Positions 50,619-59,977 of a stretch of 64,000 nt of DNA are shown in pieces. The notes beneath the pieces were generated by a model. It did not search any database. It was not told the origin of the DNA and saw nothing but the letters and a program-made list of their open reading frames with translations. The stretch spans positions 1,116,001-1,180,000 of the forward strand of contig NZ_CP071589.1 of NCBI RefSeq assembly GCF_017357005.1, read 5' to 3'. Numbering within the stretch: the stretch's first letter is position 1; the number at the start of each line of letters is the position of its first letter. A program made the translations under genes and the position numbers. This DNA is from Staphylococcus simiae. Its GTDB lineage: Bacteria; Bacillota; Bacilli; Staphylococcales; Staphylococcaceae.

Positions 50619-50975
50619 TTAGTTTTTTTCTCTTAATAAGTCTCTGATTTCTGTAAGTAAGACAGTATTTTCTTCAAGTACTTCTTCTTCATCTTCTTTT
50701 TTCATTAATGTGTTAGCAATTTTTACGAAGATGAATAATGCAAATGCGATAATGATAAAGTCGATAATTGACTGGATAAATAGACCATATTTAATTCCCC
50801 AGAATGACCATTCTTTTGCAAAGTCAACTGAGCCGAAAATTTTACCAATTAATGGCATTATAATATATTGAACTAATGCTGTTACAATCTTGTTGAATGC
50901 AGCTCCCATAACAACAGCTACAGCTAAATCAAGTACATTCCCTTTTGAAGCGAACTCTTTAAATTCTTTTAACAT
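50619..50975 (-). CDS. mscL: Large-conductance mechanosensitive channel MscL
   Basis: Pentameric membrane channel that opens under hypo-osmotic shock. The 118-aa product has the standard N-terminus [35 protein letters not shown] with TM1, a short outer loop, TM2 ([18 protein letters not shown]) and a charged C-terminal helix ending [17 protein letters not shown] precedes the ATG. It is adjacent to a betaine transporter gene, giving two osmotic-stress functions side by side, separated by an IS element. Confidence 0.97.
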   Translation of the reverse strand: MLKEFKEFASKGNVLDLAVAVVMGAAFNKIVTALVQYIIMPLIGKIFGSVDFAKEWSFWGIKYGLFIQSIIDFIIIAFALFIFVKIANTLMKKEDEEEVLEENTVLLTEIRDLLREKN

Positions 50976-51052
50976 AATACTACCTCTCTTTTTTTAAATG
51001 TAAATTTCATTGGTGGATTTTATAATCAACTTAGCCACCTATAAATAAAAAA

Positions 51053-51120
51053 CGTCACGTGAATTTCATGTTATTATTGAGGCTCTCACACTCTTCAATA
51101 AAGGATGAATTCACATGACG
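51053..51120 (+). promoter_or_regulatory. Inverted repeat burying the transposase start codon
   Basis: CGTCACGTGAATT (51053-51065) is complementary at 12 of 13 positions to AATTCACATGACG (51108-51120), which contains the transposase ATG (51115). The loop is 42 nt, and AAAGGA lies at its right edge. Confidence 0.6.
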
Positions 51121-52188
51121 CAAAATCATTGTAACACGATAAAACATAAAGGAACACACCTAACTTATGAAGAACGCATTCGTATCGAAACCCTTAAAGA
51201 TTTAGGCTTTTCTAATCGTGCTATTGCACGTGAATTAGGACGTGCGCCTCAAACTATCCATAATGAAATAAAACGCGGTACTACACGTCAAATTTCACGC
51301 CAAAAATATCAAGATAAAGTTTATGAATATGAACAATTCCAATATATTCCATCACTCGCACAACAAAATTACTACAAGAATCGACAACGTTGTGGCGCAC
51401 AATCTTTATGGCGGAAAAATCCTCATTTTATAGCTTGGGCTGATGACTTAATGATTCAACAACGTTGGTCACCTGAAGCTGTTGTGGCATGTGCTCATCG
51501 TGAAAATGTATTCCGTAAAGATTTAATACCATGTGTGACAACTTTATATGCTTGGATTAATGATAATATCATGGCGACTAAAAATATCCATCTTTTAGAG
51601 AAGTTAAAACGTCGAATGTCTAATCAAACTTATCATCGTACACATCGTCGTATTTTAGGTCCAAGTATTGAACAGCGTCCACAGGACGTCCAATCTCGTC
51701 AAACCTTTGGACATTGGGAAATCGATACTGTCATCAGTACCAAAGATAAATCTAAACCTGTCATCTTAACACTCGTTGAACGTGCTACACGTTTTGAAAT
51801 CTTAAAGCTGATTAATGATAAAAGCGCTCATTCAGTCTCACAAGGATTAACATCAATATTTAAGCATTTAAAGTCGCTCACACCACATATATTCAAATCA
51901 ATCACAGCAGATAATGGCTCAGAATTCGCATCATTATATGAAGAATTTGGTCATGACATCAATATTTATTTCGCACATCCATTTTCATCATTTGAACGTG
52001 GTACCAGTGAAAATCAACATAAAATGTTACGTCGATTTATACCTAAAGGAACTGATCTATCAACCGTGAGTCAATGTCGCTTAAAACAAGTGCAACAATT
52101 TATGAATGATTATCCTAGAAAAATCCTAGGCTATGACACAGCTCATCATAGAATGGCTCAAGCATTAAAAGTATTAAATCTATTATAG
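51115..52188 (+). CDS. IS30-family transposase
   Basis: DDE transposase of 357 aa. The N-terminal helix-turn-helix HLTYEERIRIETLKDLG...SNRAIARELGRAPQTIHNEIKRG (about 15-55) is the IS30 type. The catalytic triad is visible as D204 in GHWEIDTV, D266 in ITADNGSEFA and E300 in RGTSENQHKMLRRFIPKGTDL. The frame is intact and the length usual, so the element may be active. It interrupts the space between mscL and the betaine transporter gene. Confidence 0.95.
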   Translation: MTQNHCNTIKHKGTHLTYEERIRIETLKDLGFSNRAIARELGRAPQTIHNEIKRGTTRQISRQKYQDKVYEYEQFQYIPSLAQQNYYKNRQRCGAQSLWRKNPHFIAWADDLMIQQRWSPEAVVACAHRENVFRKDLIPCVTTLYAWINDNIMATKNIHLLEKLKRRMSNQTYHRTHRRILGPSIEQRPQDVQSRQTFGHWEIDTVISTKDKSKPVILTLVERATRFEILKLINDKSAHSVSQGLTSIFKHLKSLTPHIFKSITADNGSEFASLYEEFGHDINIYFAHPFSSFERGTSENQHKMLRRFIPKGTDLSTVSQCRLKQVQQFMNDYPRKILGYDTAHHRMAQALKVLNLL

Positions 52189-52523
52189 TTATTTAACAGC
52201 TAAATACTTTAGCTGTTACTAACCCAAGATGAGTCATAGATAGAATATCTACCACTCATCTTGGGTTTACAAAACAGAAAAGAGCCTAAAACGTTAGTAC
52301 TACTTAAAAAATATAAGTGGCTAACTTAAACTTGAAATTTACGTGTAAATTTCATTATACAACATATAAAAAAATTAGAAAATACTAATTTTAAGAAAAT
52401 TTGATTATCGAGTTGAGCTTTGTTATCCTATACAGGTGCGTTAGTATAAATTAATTTTTTTAGATAAAACTTTAATTTATTTCTATTGAAAACTAAATAT
52501 TGAATTGAAGGGAGTAATTAATT

Positions 52524-54167
52524 ATGAATTCTTCTTCACCAAATAATGGTAGTGAAAAGAAGTTTTCTCCAGTCTTTATTTATAGTGCTATTGTAGTTGC
52601 AATAGTTGTGTTGATTGGTGCGATTTTACCTGAACAATTCAACAGTGTAACGAATAGTATTAAAATGTGGATTACTGAAAATTTAGGTTGGTATTATTTA
52701 ATACTGACAACTGTTATTGTTTTCTTTTGTGTATTCCTTATCTTTAGTCCAATTGGTAAACTCAAATTAGGTAAACCTAATGATAAACCAGAATTTAATA
52801 CTGTTTCTTGGTTTGCAATGTTGTTTAGTGCAGGTATGGGAATTGGATTAGTCTTCTATGGTGCAGCAGAGCCAATGGCGCATTTTGCAACACCACCTAC
52901 TGCTGATCCTAAAACAACTGAAGCATATACAGAAGCTTTAAGATCAACATTTTTCCATTGGGGATTCCATGCTTGGGCAGTGTATGGTGTAGTAGCACTG
53001 GCATTAGCTTATGCTCAATTCCGTAAGGGAGAACCAGGATTACTTTCAAGAACTTTACGTCCAATATTAGGAGATAAAGTAGAAGGACCTATTGGAACGT
53101 TTATTGATGTTCTCTCTGTTTTTGCCACTATTGTAGGTGTAGCTGTATCATTAGGTATGGGTGCATTACAAATAAACGGTGGTTTAAACTATCTGTTTGG
53201 TGTTCCCAATGCAACTTGGGTACAAGCAATTATTATTGTTATAGTCACTATTTTGTTTATAGCTAGTGCATGGTCTGGTTTAAGTAAAGGTATTCAATAC
53301 CTTAGTAACTTAAATATTGGATTAGGAACTGTACTCATGATAGCTGCATTAATTGTTGGTCCAACAGTTCTAATTTTAAATATGCTAACTAGTTCTACTG
53401 GTAGCTTGTTAAATACATTCCTATATAATAGCTTTGACACAGCAGCACTTAATCCTCAAAAACGTGAATGGATGTCTTCATGGACACTTTACTATTGGGG
53501 TTGGTGGTTAAGCTGGAGCCCATTCGTAGGTGTGTTTATTGCAAGGGTATCTAAAGGACGTTCAATCAGAGAATTCATTTCTGGAGTTCTTTTAGTTCCT
53601 GCAATTGTAAGTTTCATTTGGTTTAGTGTCTTTGGTGTCTTAGGTATTGAAACAGGTAAAAAATACAAAGAAGTATTTAATATGACTCCAGAAACACAAC
53701 TCTTTGGAGTATTCAATCATGTACCATTCGGCGTTGTACTATCATTAGTTGCATTATTATTAATTGCATCTTTCTTTATTACTTCAGCCGATTCTGCGAC
53801 ATTCGTTTTAGGAATGCAAACAACATTTGGTTCATTAAATCCATCTAGTATGGTTAAAGTTGTTTGGGGTGTTGCACAAGCACTTATCGCTTTCGTACTA
53901 TTATTAGCAGGTGGCGGTAATGGTTCTGAAGCACTTAATGCTATTCAAAGTGCAGCAATCATAAGTGCATTCCCATTCTCCTTTGTCGTCATACTCATGA
54001 TGATAAGTTTCTACAAAGATGCTAATCAAGAACGAAAATTTTTAGGACTTACATTAACGCCTAATAAACATCGTTTACAAGAGTATATTAAGCATCAACA
54101 AGAAGATTATGAATCAGATATTCTTGAAAAACGTCAATCACGTAGAAATCAAGAAAAAGAACAATAG
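52524..54167 (+). CDS. opuD2: BCCT family glycine betaine transporter
   Basis: Sodium-coupled uptake of glycine betaine or related osmoprotectants. The 547-aa product has 12 membrane segments, the BCCT hallmark GMGIGLVFYGAAEPMAHF near 97-114, and the Trp-rich SSWTLYYWGWWLSWSPFVGVFIARVSKGRS near 316-345 that forms the substrate box. The charged C-terminal tail (HQQEDYESDILEKRQSRRNQEKEQ) is typical of osmosensing regulation. The paralogue number is by position relative to S. aureus. A terminator GACCTATGAGCA/TGCTCGTAGGTC with T-run follows at 54181-54211. Confidence 0.93.
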   Translation: MNSSSPNNGSEKKFSPVFIYSAIVVAIVVLIGAILPEQFNSVTNSIKMWITENLGWYYLILTTVIVFFCVFLIFSPIGKLKLGKPNDKPEFNTVSWFAMLFSAGMGIGLVFYGAAEPMAHFATPPTADPKTTEAYTEALRSTFFHWGFHAWAVYGVVALALAYAQFRKGEPGLLSRTLRPILGDKVEGPIGTFIDVLSVFATIVGVAVSLGMGALQINGGLNYLFGVPNATWVQAIIIVIVTILFIASAWSGLSKGIQYLSNLNIGLGTVLMIAALIVGPTVLILNMLTSSTGSLLNTFLYNSFDTAALNPQKREWMSSWTLYYWGWWLSWSPFVGVFIARVSKGRSIREFISGVLLVPAIVSFIWFSVFGVLGIETGKKYKEVFNMTPETQLFGVFNHVPFGVVLSLVALLLIASFFITSADSATFVLGMQTTFGSLNPSSMVKVVWGVAQALIAFVLLLAGGGNGSEALNAIQSAAIISAFPFSFVVILMMISFYKDANQERKFLGLTLTPNKHRLQEYIKHQQEDYESDILEKRQSRRNQEKEQ

Positions 54168-54180
54168 AATTATTTAATTA

Positions 54181-54211
54181 GACCTATGAGCAACTGCTCG
54201 TAGGTCTTTTT
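54181..54211 (+). terminator. Terminator after the betaine transporter gene
   Basis: GACCTATGAGCA pairs with TGCTCGTAGGTC (one mismatch), followed by TTTTT. Confidence 0.85.
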
Positions 54212-54289
54212 GTGATTATTTAATTTTTTAGGACTGATAAATAAAATGTAAATAATTAAAAATAGAAATTATTTTAAGGACAAGACACC

Positions 54290-54763
54290 TGTGGTTGGGA
54301 CCCAGCAAAGAGAAACTTCGAAACAGTTTCAACAAGCAATGTAGAGACCCGTCATAGAAAAAAATTAAAAGGATTACAGTTGCACTATATGTACAACTGC
54401 ATAAAAGCTACTAAAGATTGTAAATCTAAGTAGCTTTAAATGTGCAAGACGGGCAAGGTTGGGAAAGAACTAGTAAAGATTAAAAATTTAAGTAGTTTTA
54501 AAGGATTACAATTGATTGCTATGAAAAAGGTTTACAGTTTATTAATTCATAATAAACTGCATAAGATTTTCTAGCTATTAAAATAGCAGAAACTCTAACA
54601 ATTGCATTGGGACCCAGCATAGAGAAACTGTTTCACAGTTTCTACAAGCAATGCAAGCTGGGCAAGAGCTACTAAAGATTAAAAATCTAAGTAGCTCTAA
54701 ATGTGCAAGCTAGGTTGCGAGGCTTAAAAATTATTATGTATTAATCTAATTTGAGAGAGAACC
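54290..54763. repeat. STAR-like intergenic repeat array, copy C (opuD2-acnA gap)
   Basis: Longest array here. Modules: CCCGTC 54348-54353 / GACGGG 54448-54453 around several inner hairpins (GCAGTTGTAC type and AAAGCTACT...AGTAGCTTT), and CCCAGC 54613-54618 / GCTGGG 54657-54662 around GAAACTGT/ACAGTTTC. A CCCAGC core at 54301 has lost its partner. 54530-54605 repeats the double-hairpin module of 7361-7436. The right end is a diverged AATCTAATTTGAGAGAGA plus ACC. The whole gap 54212-54980 has no gene. Confidence 0.8.
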
Positions 54764-54981
54764 TTTTTAAACGAATAAAAATGAAATATATAATAGGATG
54801 GCTAAACTCTTACTTCAGAAATTCACTAAATTATGCATCCAGTAATTTAGTATTTAAAATAGCATAATTTTAATATGTGATTGTAATTGAAGATATAATG
54901 TCAAACAATGACAGTATTAAAAAAACGTTAAAGTTAATACCCAATACAAATATTGATATTTGATTATAACATTGCCCTTAA

Positions 54982-55096
54982 TTGACATTGATAACTATTC
55001 TCAATTAATAATAAATACTTATTACACTTTAACTTTATGATAAGTTTTGCTTATAGATACCGATTAAAAAGTCGAAACGATATTTAAGCGTTTTCT
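54982..55096 (+). promoter_or_regulatory. acnA control region: Fur-like box and cre-like site
   Basis: TTGACA 54982-54987 is followed by TGATAACTATTCTCA (54989-55003), a 12-of-14 match to the Fur consensus, and an AT-rich possible -10. TTTAAGCGTTTTCT (55083-55096) matches the CcpA cre pattern at 12 of 14 positions. AATAAATACTTATT (55010-55023) is a further dyad. All lie 90-200 bp upstream of acnA. Iron and carbon control of aconitase would make biological sense; binding is inferred. Confidence 0.5.
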
Positions 55097-55183
55097 AGTC
55101 TAGATGAGTTGTTAAACAATACATATAATTATACAATTTAATTAAGGCATATAAATATAAATTTAACCAAGGGGGATTAATTT

Positions 55184-57889
55184 ATGGCTGCAAATATGAA
55201 AGAACAATCAAAAAAGCAATTTTCATTAAATGGTCAAAATTATACTTATTATGATTTGAAATCTTTAGAAGACAATGGCTATACAACAATTTCAAAATTA
55301 CCTTATTCTATCCGTGTGTTACTTGAATCTTTACTTCGTCAGGAGGACGATTTTGTTATTACTGATGAGCATATTAAAGCACTAAGTCAATTTGGAAATG
55401 AAGGTAACGAAGGGGAAGTTCCATTTAAACCTTCACGTGTTATTTTACAAGACTTCACGGGTGTGCCAGCAGTAGTAGATTTAGCATCTTTACGTAAAGC
55501 TATGGATGATGTAGGTGGAGATATTAACAAAATTAACCCGGAAGTACCTGTTGATTTAGTTATTGATCACTCAGTACAAGTTGATAGCTATGCCAATCCA
55601 GATGCGCTTGAACGCAATATGAAATTAGAATTTGAACGTAACTATGAACGTTATCAATTTTTAAACTGGGCAACAAAAGCATTTGACAATTATAACGCTG
55701 TTCCACCTGCAACAGGTATTGTCCACCAAGTTAACTTAGAATATTTAGCTAATGTAGTTCACGTGAGAGATGTAGATGGTGAACAAACAGCTTTCCCTGA
55801 TACATTAGTAGGTACAGACTCACATACAACTATGATTAATGGTATTGGTGTTCTTGGTTGGGGTGTTGGTGGTATCGAAGCTGAGGCAGGAATGCTTGGT
55901 CAACCATCTTATTTCCCAATTCCTGAAGTAATTGGTGTTAGATTAACAAATGCATTACCACAAGGTGCTACAGCTACTGACTTAGCATTACGTGTGACAC
56001 AAGAATTACGTAAAAAAGGTGTTGTAGGAAAATTTGTTGAATTCTTTGGTCCTGGTGTACAACATTTACCATTGGCTGACCGTGCAACAATTGCGAACAT
56101 GGCACCTGAATATGGTGCAACATGTGGTTTCTTCCCAGTTGATGAAGAATCACTTAAATATATGAAGTTAACTGGTCGTTCTGACGAACATATCGCTATT
56201 GTTAAAGAATATTTACAACAAAATCATATGTTCTTCGATGTTGAAAATGAAGATCCTAATTATACTGATGTTATTGAGTTAGATTTAGCAACAGTTGAAG
56301 CATCATTATCAGGTCCAAAACGTCCTCAAGACTTAATTTTCTTAAGTGATATGAAAACAGCTTTCGAAGATTCAGTTACTGCTCCTGCAGGTAACCAAGG
56401 ACATGGATTAGATGCTAGTGAATTTGATAAAACTGCTGAAATTGAATTTGCAGATGGTTCAAAAACTACAATGACTACTGGAGATATTGCTATAGCCGCA
56501 ATTACGTCATGTACAAATACATCTAACCCATATGTTATGTTAGGTGCTGGATTAGTTGCTAAAAAAGCTGTCGAAAAAGGCTTACAAGTACCAGAATATG
56601 TTAAGACTTCATTAGCACCAGGTTCAAAAGTTGTAACTGGGTACTTAAGAGATTCAGGTTTACAAGAATATCTTGATGATTTAGGATTTAATTTAGTTGG
56701 ATATGGTTGTACTACTTGTATTGGTAACTCAGGTCCATTGTTACCAGAAATTGAAAAAGCAATTGCTCAAGAAGACTTATTAGTTACATCTGTTTTATCA
56801 GGTAACCGTAACTTTGAAGGTCGTATTCATCCATTAGTTAAAGCTAACTATTTAGCTTCTCCACAATTAGTAGTGGCATATGCGTTAGCTGGTACAGTTG
56901 ATATTGATTTAGAACATGAGCCAATTGGTAAAGGTAAAGATGGCGAAGATGTTTATCTTAAAGATATTTGGCCATCAATTAAAGAAGTTTCTGATACAGT
57001 AGATAGTGTAGTTACACCAGAACTATTTAAAGAAGAATATGAAAATGTATATAGTAATAATAAATTATGGAATGAAATAGATGTTACTGACAAACCATTG
57101 TATGATTTTGATCCTAATTCAACTTATATTCAAAATCCAACATTCTTCCAAGGCTTATCAAAAGAACCTGGTAAGATTGAACCTTTAAATAATTTACGTG
57201 TTATGGGTAAATTTGGTGATTCAGTGACAACAGACCACATTTCTCCAGCCGGAGCCATTGGTAAAGATACACCAGCAGGTAAATATTTATTAGATCATGA
57301 TGTACCAATTCGTGAATTTAACTCTTATGGTTCTCGTCGTGGTAACCATGAAGTAATGGTACGAGGTACGTTTGCTAATATTCGTATCAAAAACCAATTA
57401 GCACCAGGAACTGAAGGTGGTTTCACAACTTATTGGCCAACTAATGAAATTATGCCAATTTTCGATGCAGCAATGAAATATAAAGAAGATGGTACTGGCT
57501 TAGTTGTTCTTGCAGGTAATGACTATGGTATGGGTTCTTCTCGTGACTGGGCTGCCAAAGGTACTAATTTATTAGGTGTTAAAACTGTTATAGCACAAAG
57601 TTATGAACGTATTCACCGTTCAAACTTAGTAATGATGGGTGTACTTCCATTAGAATTTAGAAAAGGTGAATCAGCTGACTCATTAGGTTTAGATGGTACT
57701 GAAGAAATTTCAGTTAATATTGATGAATCAGTTCAGCCTCATGATTTTGTTAAAGTTACAGCTAAAAAATCTGATGGCGAATTAGTAGAATTTGATGCTA
57801 TGGCACGTTTTGACTCATTAGTAGAAATGGATTACTATCGTCATGGTGGTATTTTACAAATGGTATTAAGAAATAAATTAGCTCAATAA
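55184..57889 (+). CDS. acnA: Aconitate hydratase (aconitase)
   Basis: [4Fe-4S] enzyme that converts citrate to isocitrate in the TCA cycle; in Gram-positives the apo form can bind mRNA. The 901-aa product is the AcnA/IRP1 class: [30 protein letters not shown] near 208-237, cluster cysteines in [10 protein letters not shown] and [12 protein letters not shown], and the C-terminal swivel domain with [21 protein letters not shown] lies before the ATG. Single gene with a terminator at 57903-57937. Confidence 0.98.
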   Translation: MAANMKEQSKKQFSLNGQNYTYYDLKSLEDNGYTTISKLPYSIRVLLESLLRQEDDFVITDEHIKALSQFGNEGNEGEVPFKPSRVILQDFTGVPAVVDLASLRKAMDDVGGDINKINPEVPVDLVIDHSVQVDSYANPDALERNMKLEFERNYERYQFLNWATKAFDNYNAVPPATGIVHQVNLEYLANVVHVRDVDGEQTAFPDTLVGTDSHTTMINGIGVLGWGVGGIEAEAGMLGQPSYFPIPEVIGVRLTNALPQGATATDLALRVTQELRKKGVVGKFVEFFGPGVQHLPLADRATIANMAPEYGATCGFFPVDEESLKYMKLTGRSDEHIAIVKEYLQQNHMFFDVENEDPNYTDVIELDLATVEASLSGPKRPQDLIFLSDMKTAFEDSVTAPAGNQGHGLDASEFDKTAEIEFADGSKTTMTTGDIAIAAITSCTNTSNPYVMLGAGLVAKKAVEKGLQVPEYVKTSLAPGSKVVTGYLRDSGLQEYLDDLGFNLVGYGCTTCIGNSGPLLPEIEKAIAQEDLLVTSVLSGNRNFEGRIHPLVKANYLASPQLVVAYALAGTVDIDLEHEPIGKGKDGEDVYLKDIWPSIKEVSDTVDSVVTPELFKEEYENVYSNNKLWNEIDVTDKPLYDFDPNSTYIQNPTFFQGLSKEPGKIEPLNNLRVMGKFGDSVTTDHISPAGAIGKDTPAGKYLLDHDVPIREFNSYGSRRGNHEVMVRGTFANIRIKNQLAPGTEGGFTTYWPTNEIMPIFDAAMKYKEDGTGLVVLAGNDYGMGSSRDWAAKGTNLLGVKTVIAQSYERIHRSNLVMMGVLPLEFRKGESADSLGLDGTEEISVNIDESVQPHDFVKVTAKKSDGELVEFDAMARFDSLVEMDYYRHGGILQMVLRNKLAQ

Positions 57890-57902
57890 TTAAATTTAAA
57901 CA

Positions 57903-57937
57903 AGACTATGCTATGTGTTTCATGGCATAGTCTTTTA
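57903..57937 (+). terminator. Terminator after acnA
   Basis: AAGACTATGC pairs with GCATAGTCTT around ATG...CAT and a short loop, followed by TTAT. Confidence 0.85.
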
Positions 57938-57968
57938 TTATATATGTTAAACTTAGGGGGGGGATTAT

Positions 57969-58098
57969 GGTTCTGTACTAAATTGGACTGATGCATAATT
58001 ATTTTTTCAAGCCTCGCGTTGCCCAACCTGCATTGCATGAAAAAACTGGATAACCAGTTTTTCTATGTTGGGTCCCTACCTCAGGAGTCTCGGCTTCA
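57969..58098. repeat. STAR-like intergenic repeat, copy D (minimal, one module)
   Basis: Reverse orientation relative to copy A: it begins with the complement of the AATTTGGGAGAGAACC end and finishes with CTCAGGAGTCTCGGCTTC, the complement of the copy A left end. Exactly one module is inside: CCCAAC 58022-58027 / GTTGGG 58067-58072 around an AAAAACTGG/CCAGTTTTT hairpin. It shows the two ends plus one module as the simplest unit. Confidence 0.8.
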
Positions 58099-58185
58099 AA
58101 ATAATTTATATTTTAAACTATTCACTTTTTATTTATCAGTCCTAAAAAACAAAGAACCGGAATTATATGTGAAAGAAGGAATAAA

Positions 58186-58653
58186 ATGATATATAGTATT
58201 ACTGAAATTGAAGCTAGATATGCAGAAACTGATAAGATGGGTGTCATATATCATGGTAATTATGCAACTTGGTTTGAAGTTGCACGTTTAGATTATATTT
58301 CAAAATTAGGTTTTAGTTATGCAGCAATGGAAAGAGAGGGTATTATTTCTCCTGTAACTGAATTAAATGTTAATTATAAAAAGTCTCTATTTTATCCTGA
58401 AAAAGTTAAAATAAAAACATGGGTAGAAAAATATTCAAGACTTCGCTCATTATATCGTTATGAAATTTATAATGAACAAGGTGAACTAGCAACAACCGGA
58501 TCAACTGAGTTAATTTGTATTAAAGAAGATACTTTTAAGCCAATTCGCTTAGATCGCTATTTTCCAGATTGGCATGCTGCGTATAGTAAAGTAGATCAAT
58601 TGAATAAACAACAACTAAATTTTGAAGTTGTTAATGGTATAGATGAACTATAA
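58186..58653 (+). CDS. Acyl-CoA thioesterase, 4HBT (YbgC/YneP) family
   Basis: Hotdog-fold thioesterase of 155 aa. RYAETDKMGVIYHGNYATWFEVARLDYI near 11-38 is the 4-hydroxybenzoyl-CoA thioesterase signature, with the catalytic Asp in TDKMG. The substrate is not readable. ATG at 58186 follows GAAAGAAGGA. It lies after acnA as in S. aureus. A strong hairpin AAAAGCAGTTGC...GCAACTGCTTTT (58654-58702) ends the transcript. Confidence 0.9.
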   Translation: MIYSITEIEARYAETDKMGVIYHGNYATWFEVARLDYISKLGFSYAAMEREGIISPVTELNVNYKKSLFYPEKVKIKTWVEKYSRLRSLYRYEIYNEQGELATTGSTELICIKEDTFKPIRLDRYFPDWHAAYSKVDQLNKQQLNFEVVNGIDEL

Positions 58654-58702
58654 AAAAAGCAGTTGCAAATTAAGATAGTTTCTTAATTTAAGCAACTGCT
58701 TT
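58654..58702. terminator. Bidirectional terminator, thioesterase / HesB-like gene
   Basis: AAAAAGCAGTTGC and GCAACTGCTTTT, with AATTAAGA/TCTTAATT pairing inside. Confidence 0.85.
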
Positions 58703-58771
58703 TCAACTGTTGTTATTTCAATTTCTTTATAAATTAGGTGGATTAGTTAAAGTATAATTATGAAATAACCT

Positions 58772-59068
58772 TTACTTAACAGTGTATGAAATTTCATCTT
58801 CGTGATCAACAACGTCAACCACAATTTGGTCATCTTCAAAATACCATAAATCTTTTTCGGCAACGACAATATCTAAGCCATTGTATTGTTGCTCATAGCC
58901 AATTTCAATGTCATCTTTATTTTCAACGGTAAATGCGGGACTAAATCCTTGTTTCAATTGAAATTCGCCACCATAACGAACAAAGAAGACTAATACTTTA
59001 TTACCCTCAGGTAATTCTAATTCATCTTTAAACCAGTCTACTGCTTCATTAGTTAATTCTATTTTCAT
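58772..59068 (-). CDS. HesB/IscA-like protein (YneR type)
   Basis: 98-aa protein of the iron-sulfur biosynthesis HesB-like fold ([22 protein letters not shown]...[22 protein letters not shown]...[17 protein letters not shown]). It lacks the three cysteines of true IscA/SufA carriers, so a scaffold role is unlikely; YneR-type function is unknown. ATG at 59068 has GGAGGTC at 7-nt spacing; longer in-frame starts do not. Confidence 0.88.
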   Translation of the reverse strand: MKIELTNEAVDWFKDELELPEGNKVLVFFVRYGGEFQLKQGFSPAFTVENKDDIEIGYEQQYNGLDIVVAEKDLWYFEDDQIVVDVVDHEDEISYTVK

Positions 59069-59237
59069 TAAAATGACCTCCACAATTAAGTTAATTTTAA
59101 TCATTTTGACCATTGAATTATAGCATAGACTGATAATTTTTTATATTAATTGATTTATTATAAATAAAAAATACTCCATTAGTTGCAAAAAAATAAATTT
59201 TGCGAACAGTGGAGTAAAGTATAGTGTTATGATGTAA

Positions 59238-59846
59238 TTACATCCATTTAATTTTAGGTTCTTCACCTTTAAAAATTCTGATAATATTAGTTCGGTGTCT
59301 TATTATAAGTATAATCGCAACCAAAGCACTTACAACTAATAAGATATAGTCTTGAATAATCAACGATCCAATAACACAACAAATTGCAGCTACTATACTT
59401 GATAAAGAAACATATTTAAATATTTTAAGTACTGCAAAGAATATAACTGCTAGAATTAAGAGTAAAATAGGATTAACACCTAAGACTACTCCGGCACTAG
59501 TTGCAACCGCTTTGCCACCTTTAAATTTTAAATATACTGGATAAACATGACCCAGAATAGCAAATAATCCTACAATAAGTCCGTTAGTAAAAAAAGAACT
59601 TATCGGACCGTCAGCATGTACAGGTAACCAAATAGGAAAGAATACAGTTATAAATCCTTTGAAAATATCTAAAAATGTTACAACAAACCCTGCAGGTCTT
59701 CCGAGTACTCTGAAACTATTTGTTGCACCAGTATTACCACTACCAAATTGTCTAATATCTTTTTTGAAAAACAATTTACCAATTACAAACCCGCTAGGGA
59801 ATGCACCAATGAGATAACTCAGTAGTAACATGATGATTATCATCAT
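59238..59846 (-). CDS. plsY: Glycerol-3-phosphate acyltransferase PlsY
   Basis: Membrane acyltransferase that moves the acyl group from acyl-phosphate to glycerol-3-phosphate, the first step in phospholipid synthesis. The 202-aa product has five membrane segments and the three PlsY motifs: [16 protein letters not shown] near 34-49, [21 protein letters not shown] near 99-119, and the later [16 protein letters not shown] near 181-196. It is divergent from parE, the standard Firmicute arrangement. Confidence 0.97.
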   Translation of the reverse strand: MMIIIMLLLSYLIGAFPSGFVIGKLFFKKDIRQFGSGNTGATNSFRVLGRPAGFVVTFLDIFKGFITVFFPIWLPVHADGPISSFFTNGLIVGLFAILGHVYPVYLKFKGGKAVATSAGVVLGVNPILLLILAVIFFAVLKIFKYVSLSSIVAAICCVIGSLIIQDYILLVVSALVAIILIIRHRTNIIRIFKGEEPKIKWM

Positions 59847-59977
59847 AATTATTACACATCCTTTATTGACTTAGCATCATTTTATCACATTCGTTTTAGT
59901 TAGGGCGAATAAATTTTAATACTAATCATTATTATCTATAAAAAGTAGTTGAAACTTAATTGATACTTGCAATTTAA

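Larger units (their letters stand above)
51012..52343 (+). mobile_element. IS30-family insertion sequence
   Basis: The boundaries are proposed from three signs. The outermost 32 bp are imperfect inverted repeats (22 of 32 matching; best at TTAGCCAC-Y-TATA, 51031-51043 and complement at 52311-52324). A 13-bp direct repeat TGTAAATTTCATT flanks them (50999-51011 and 52344-52356). One transposase gene fills the middle. A hairpin TAACAGCTAA/TTAGCTGTTA near 52195 and an AACCCAAGATGAGT/ACTCATCTTGGGTT terminator at 52221-52266 follow the gene. Exact ends are uncertain because IS30 elements normally make only 2-3 bp duplications. Confidence 0.7.

Noticed and set aside
54290-54763. CRISPR-like appearance of regularly repeated short units
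   Set aside because: Repeats are palindromic modules of varying length with no unique spacers and no cas genes nearby.
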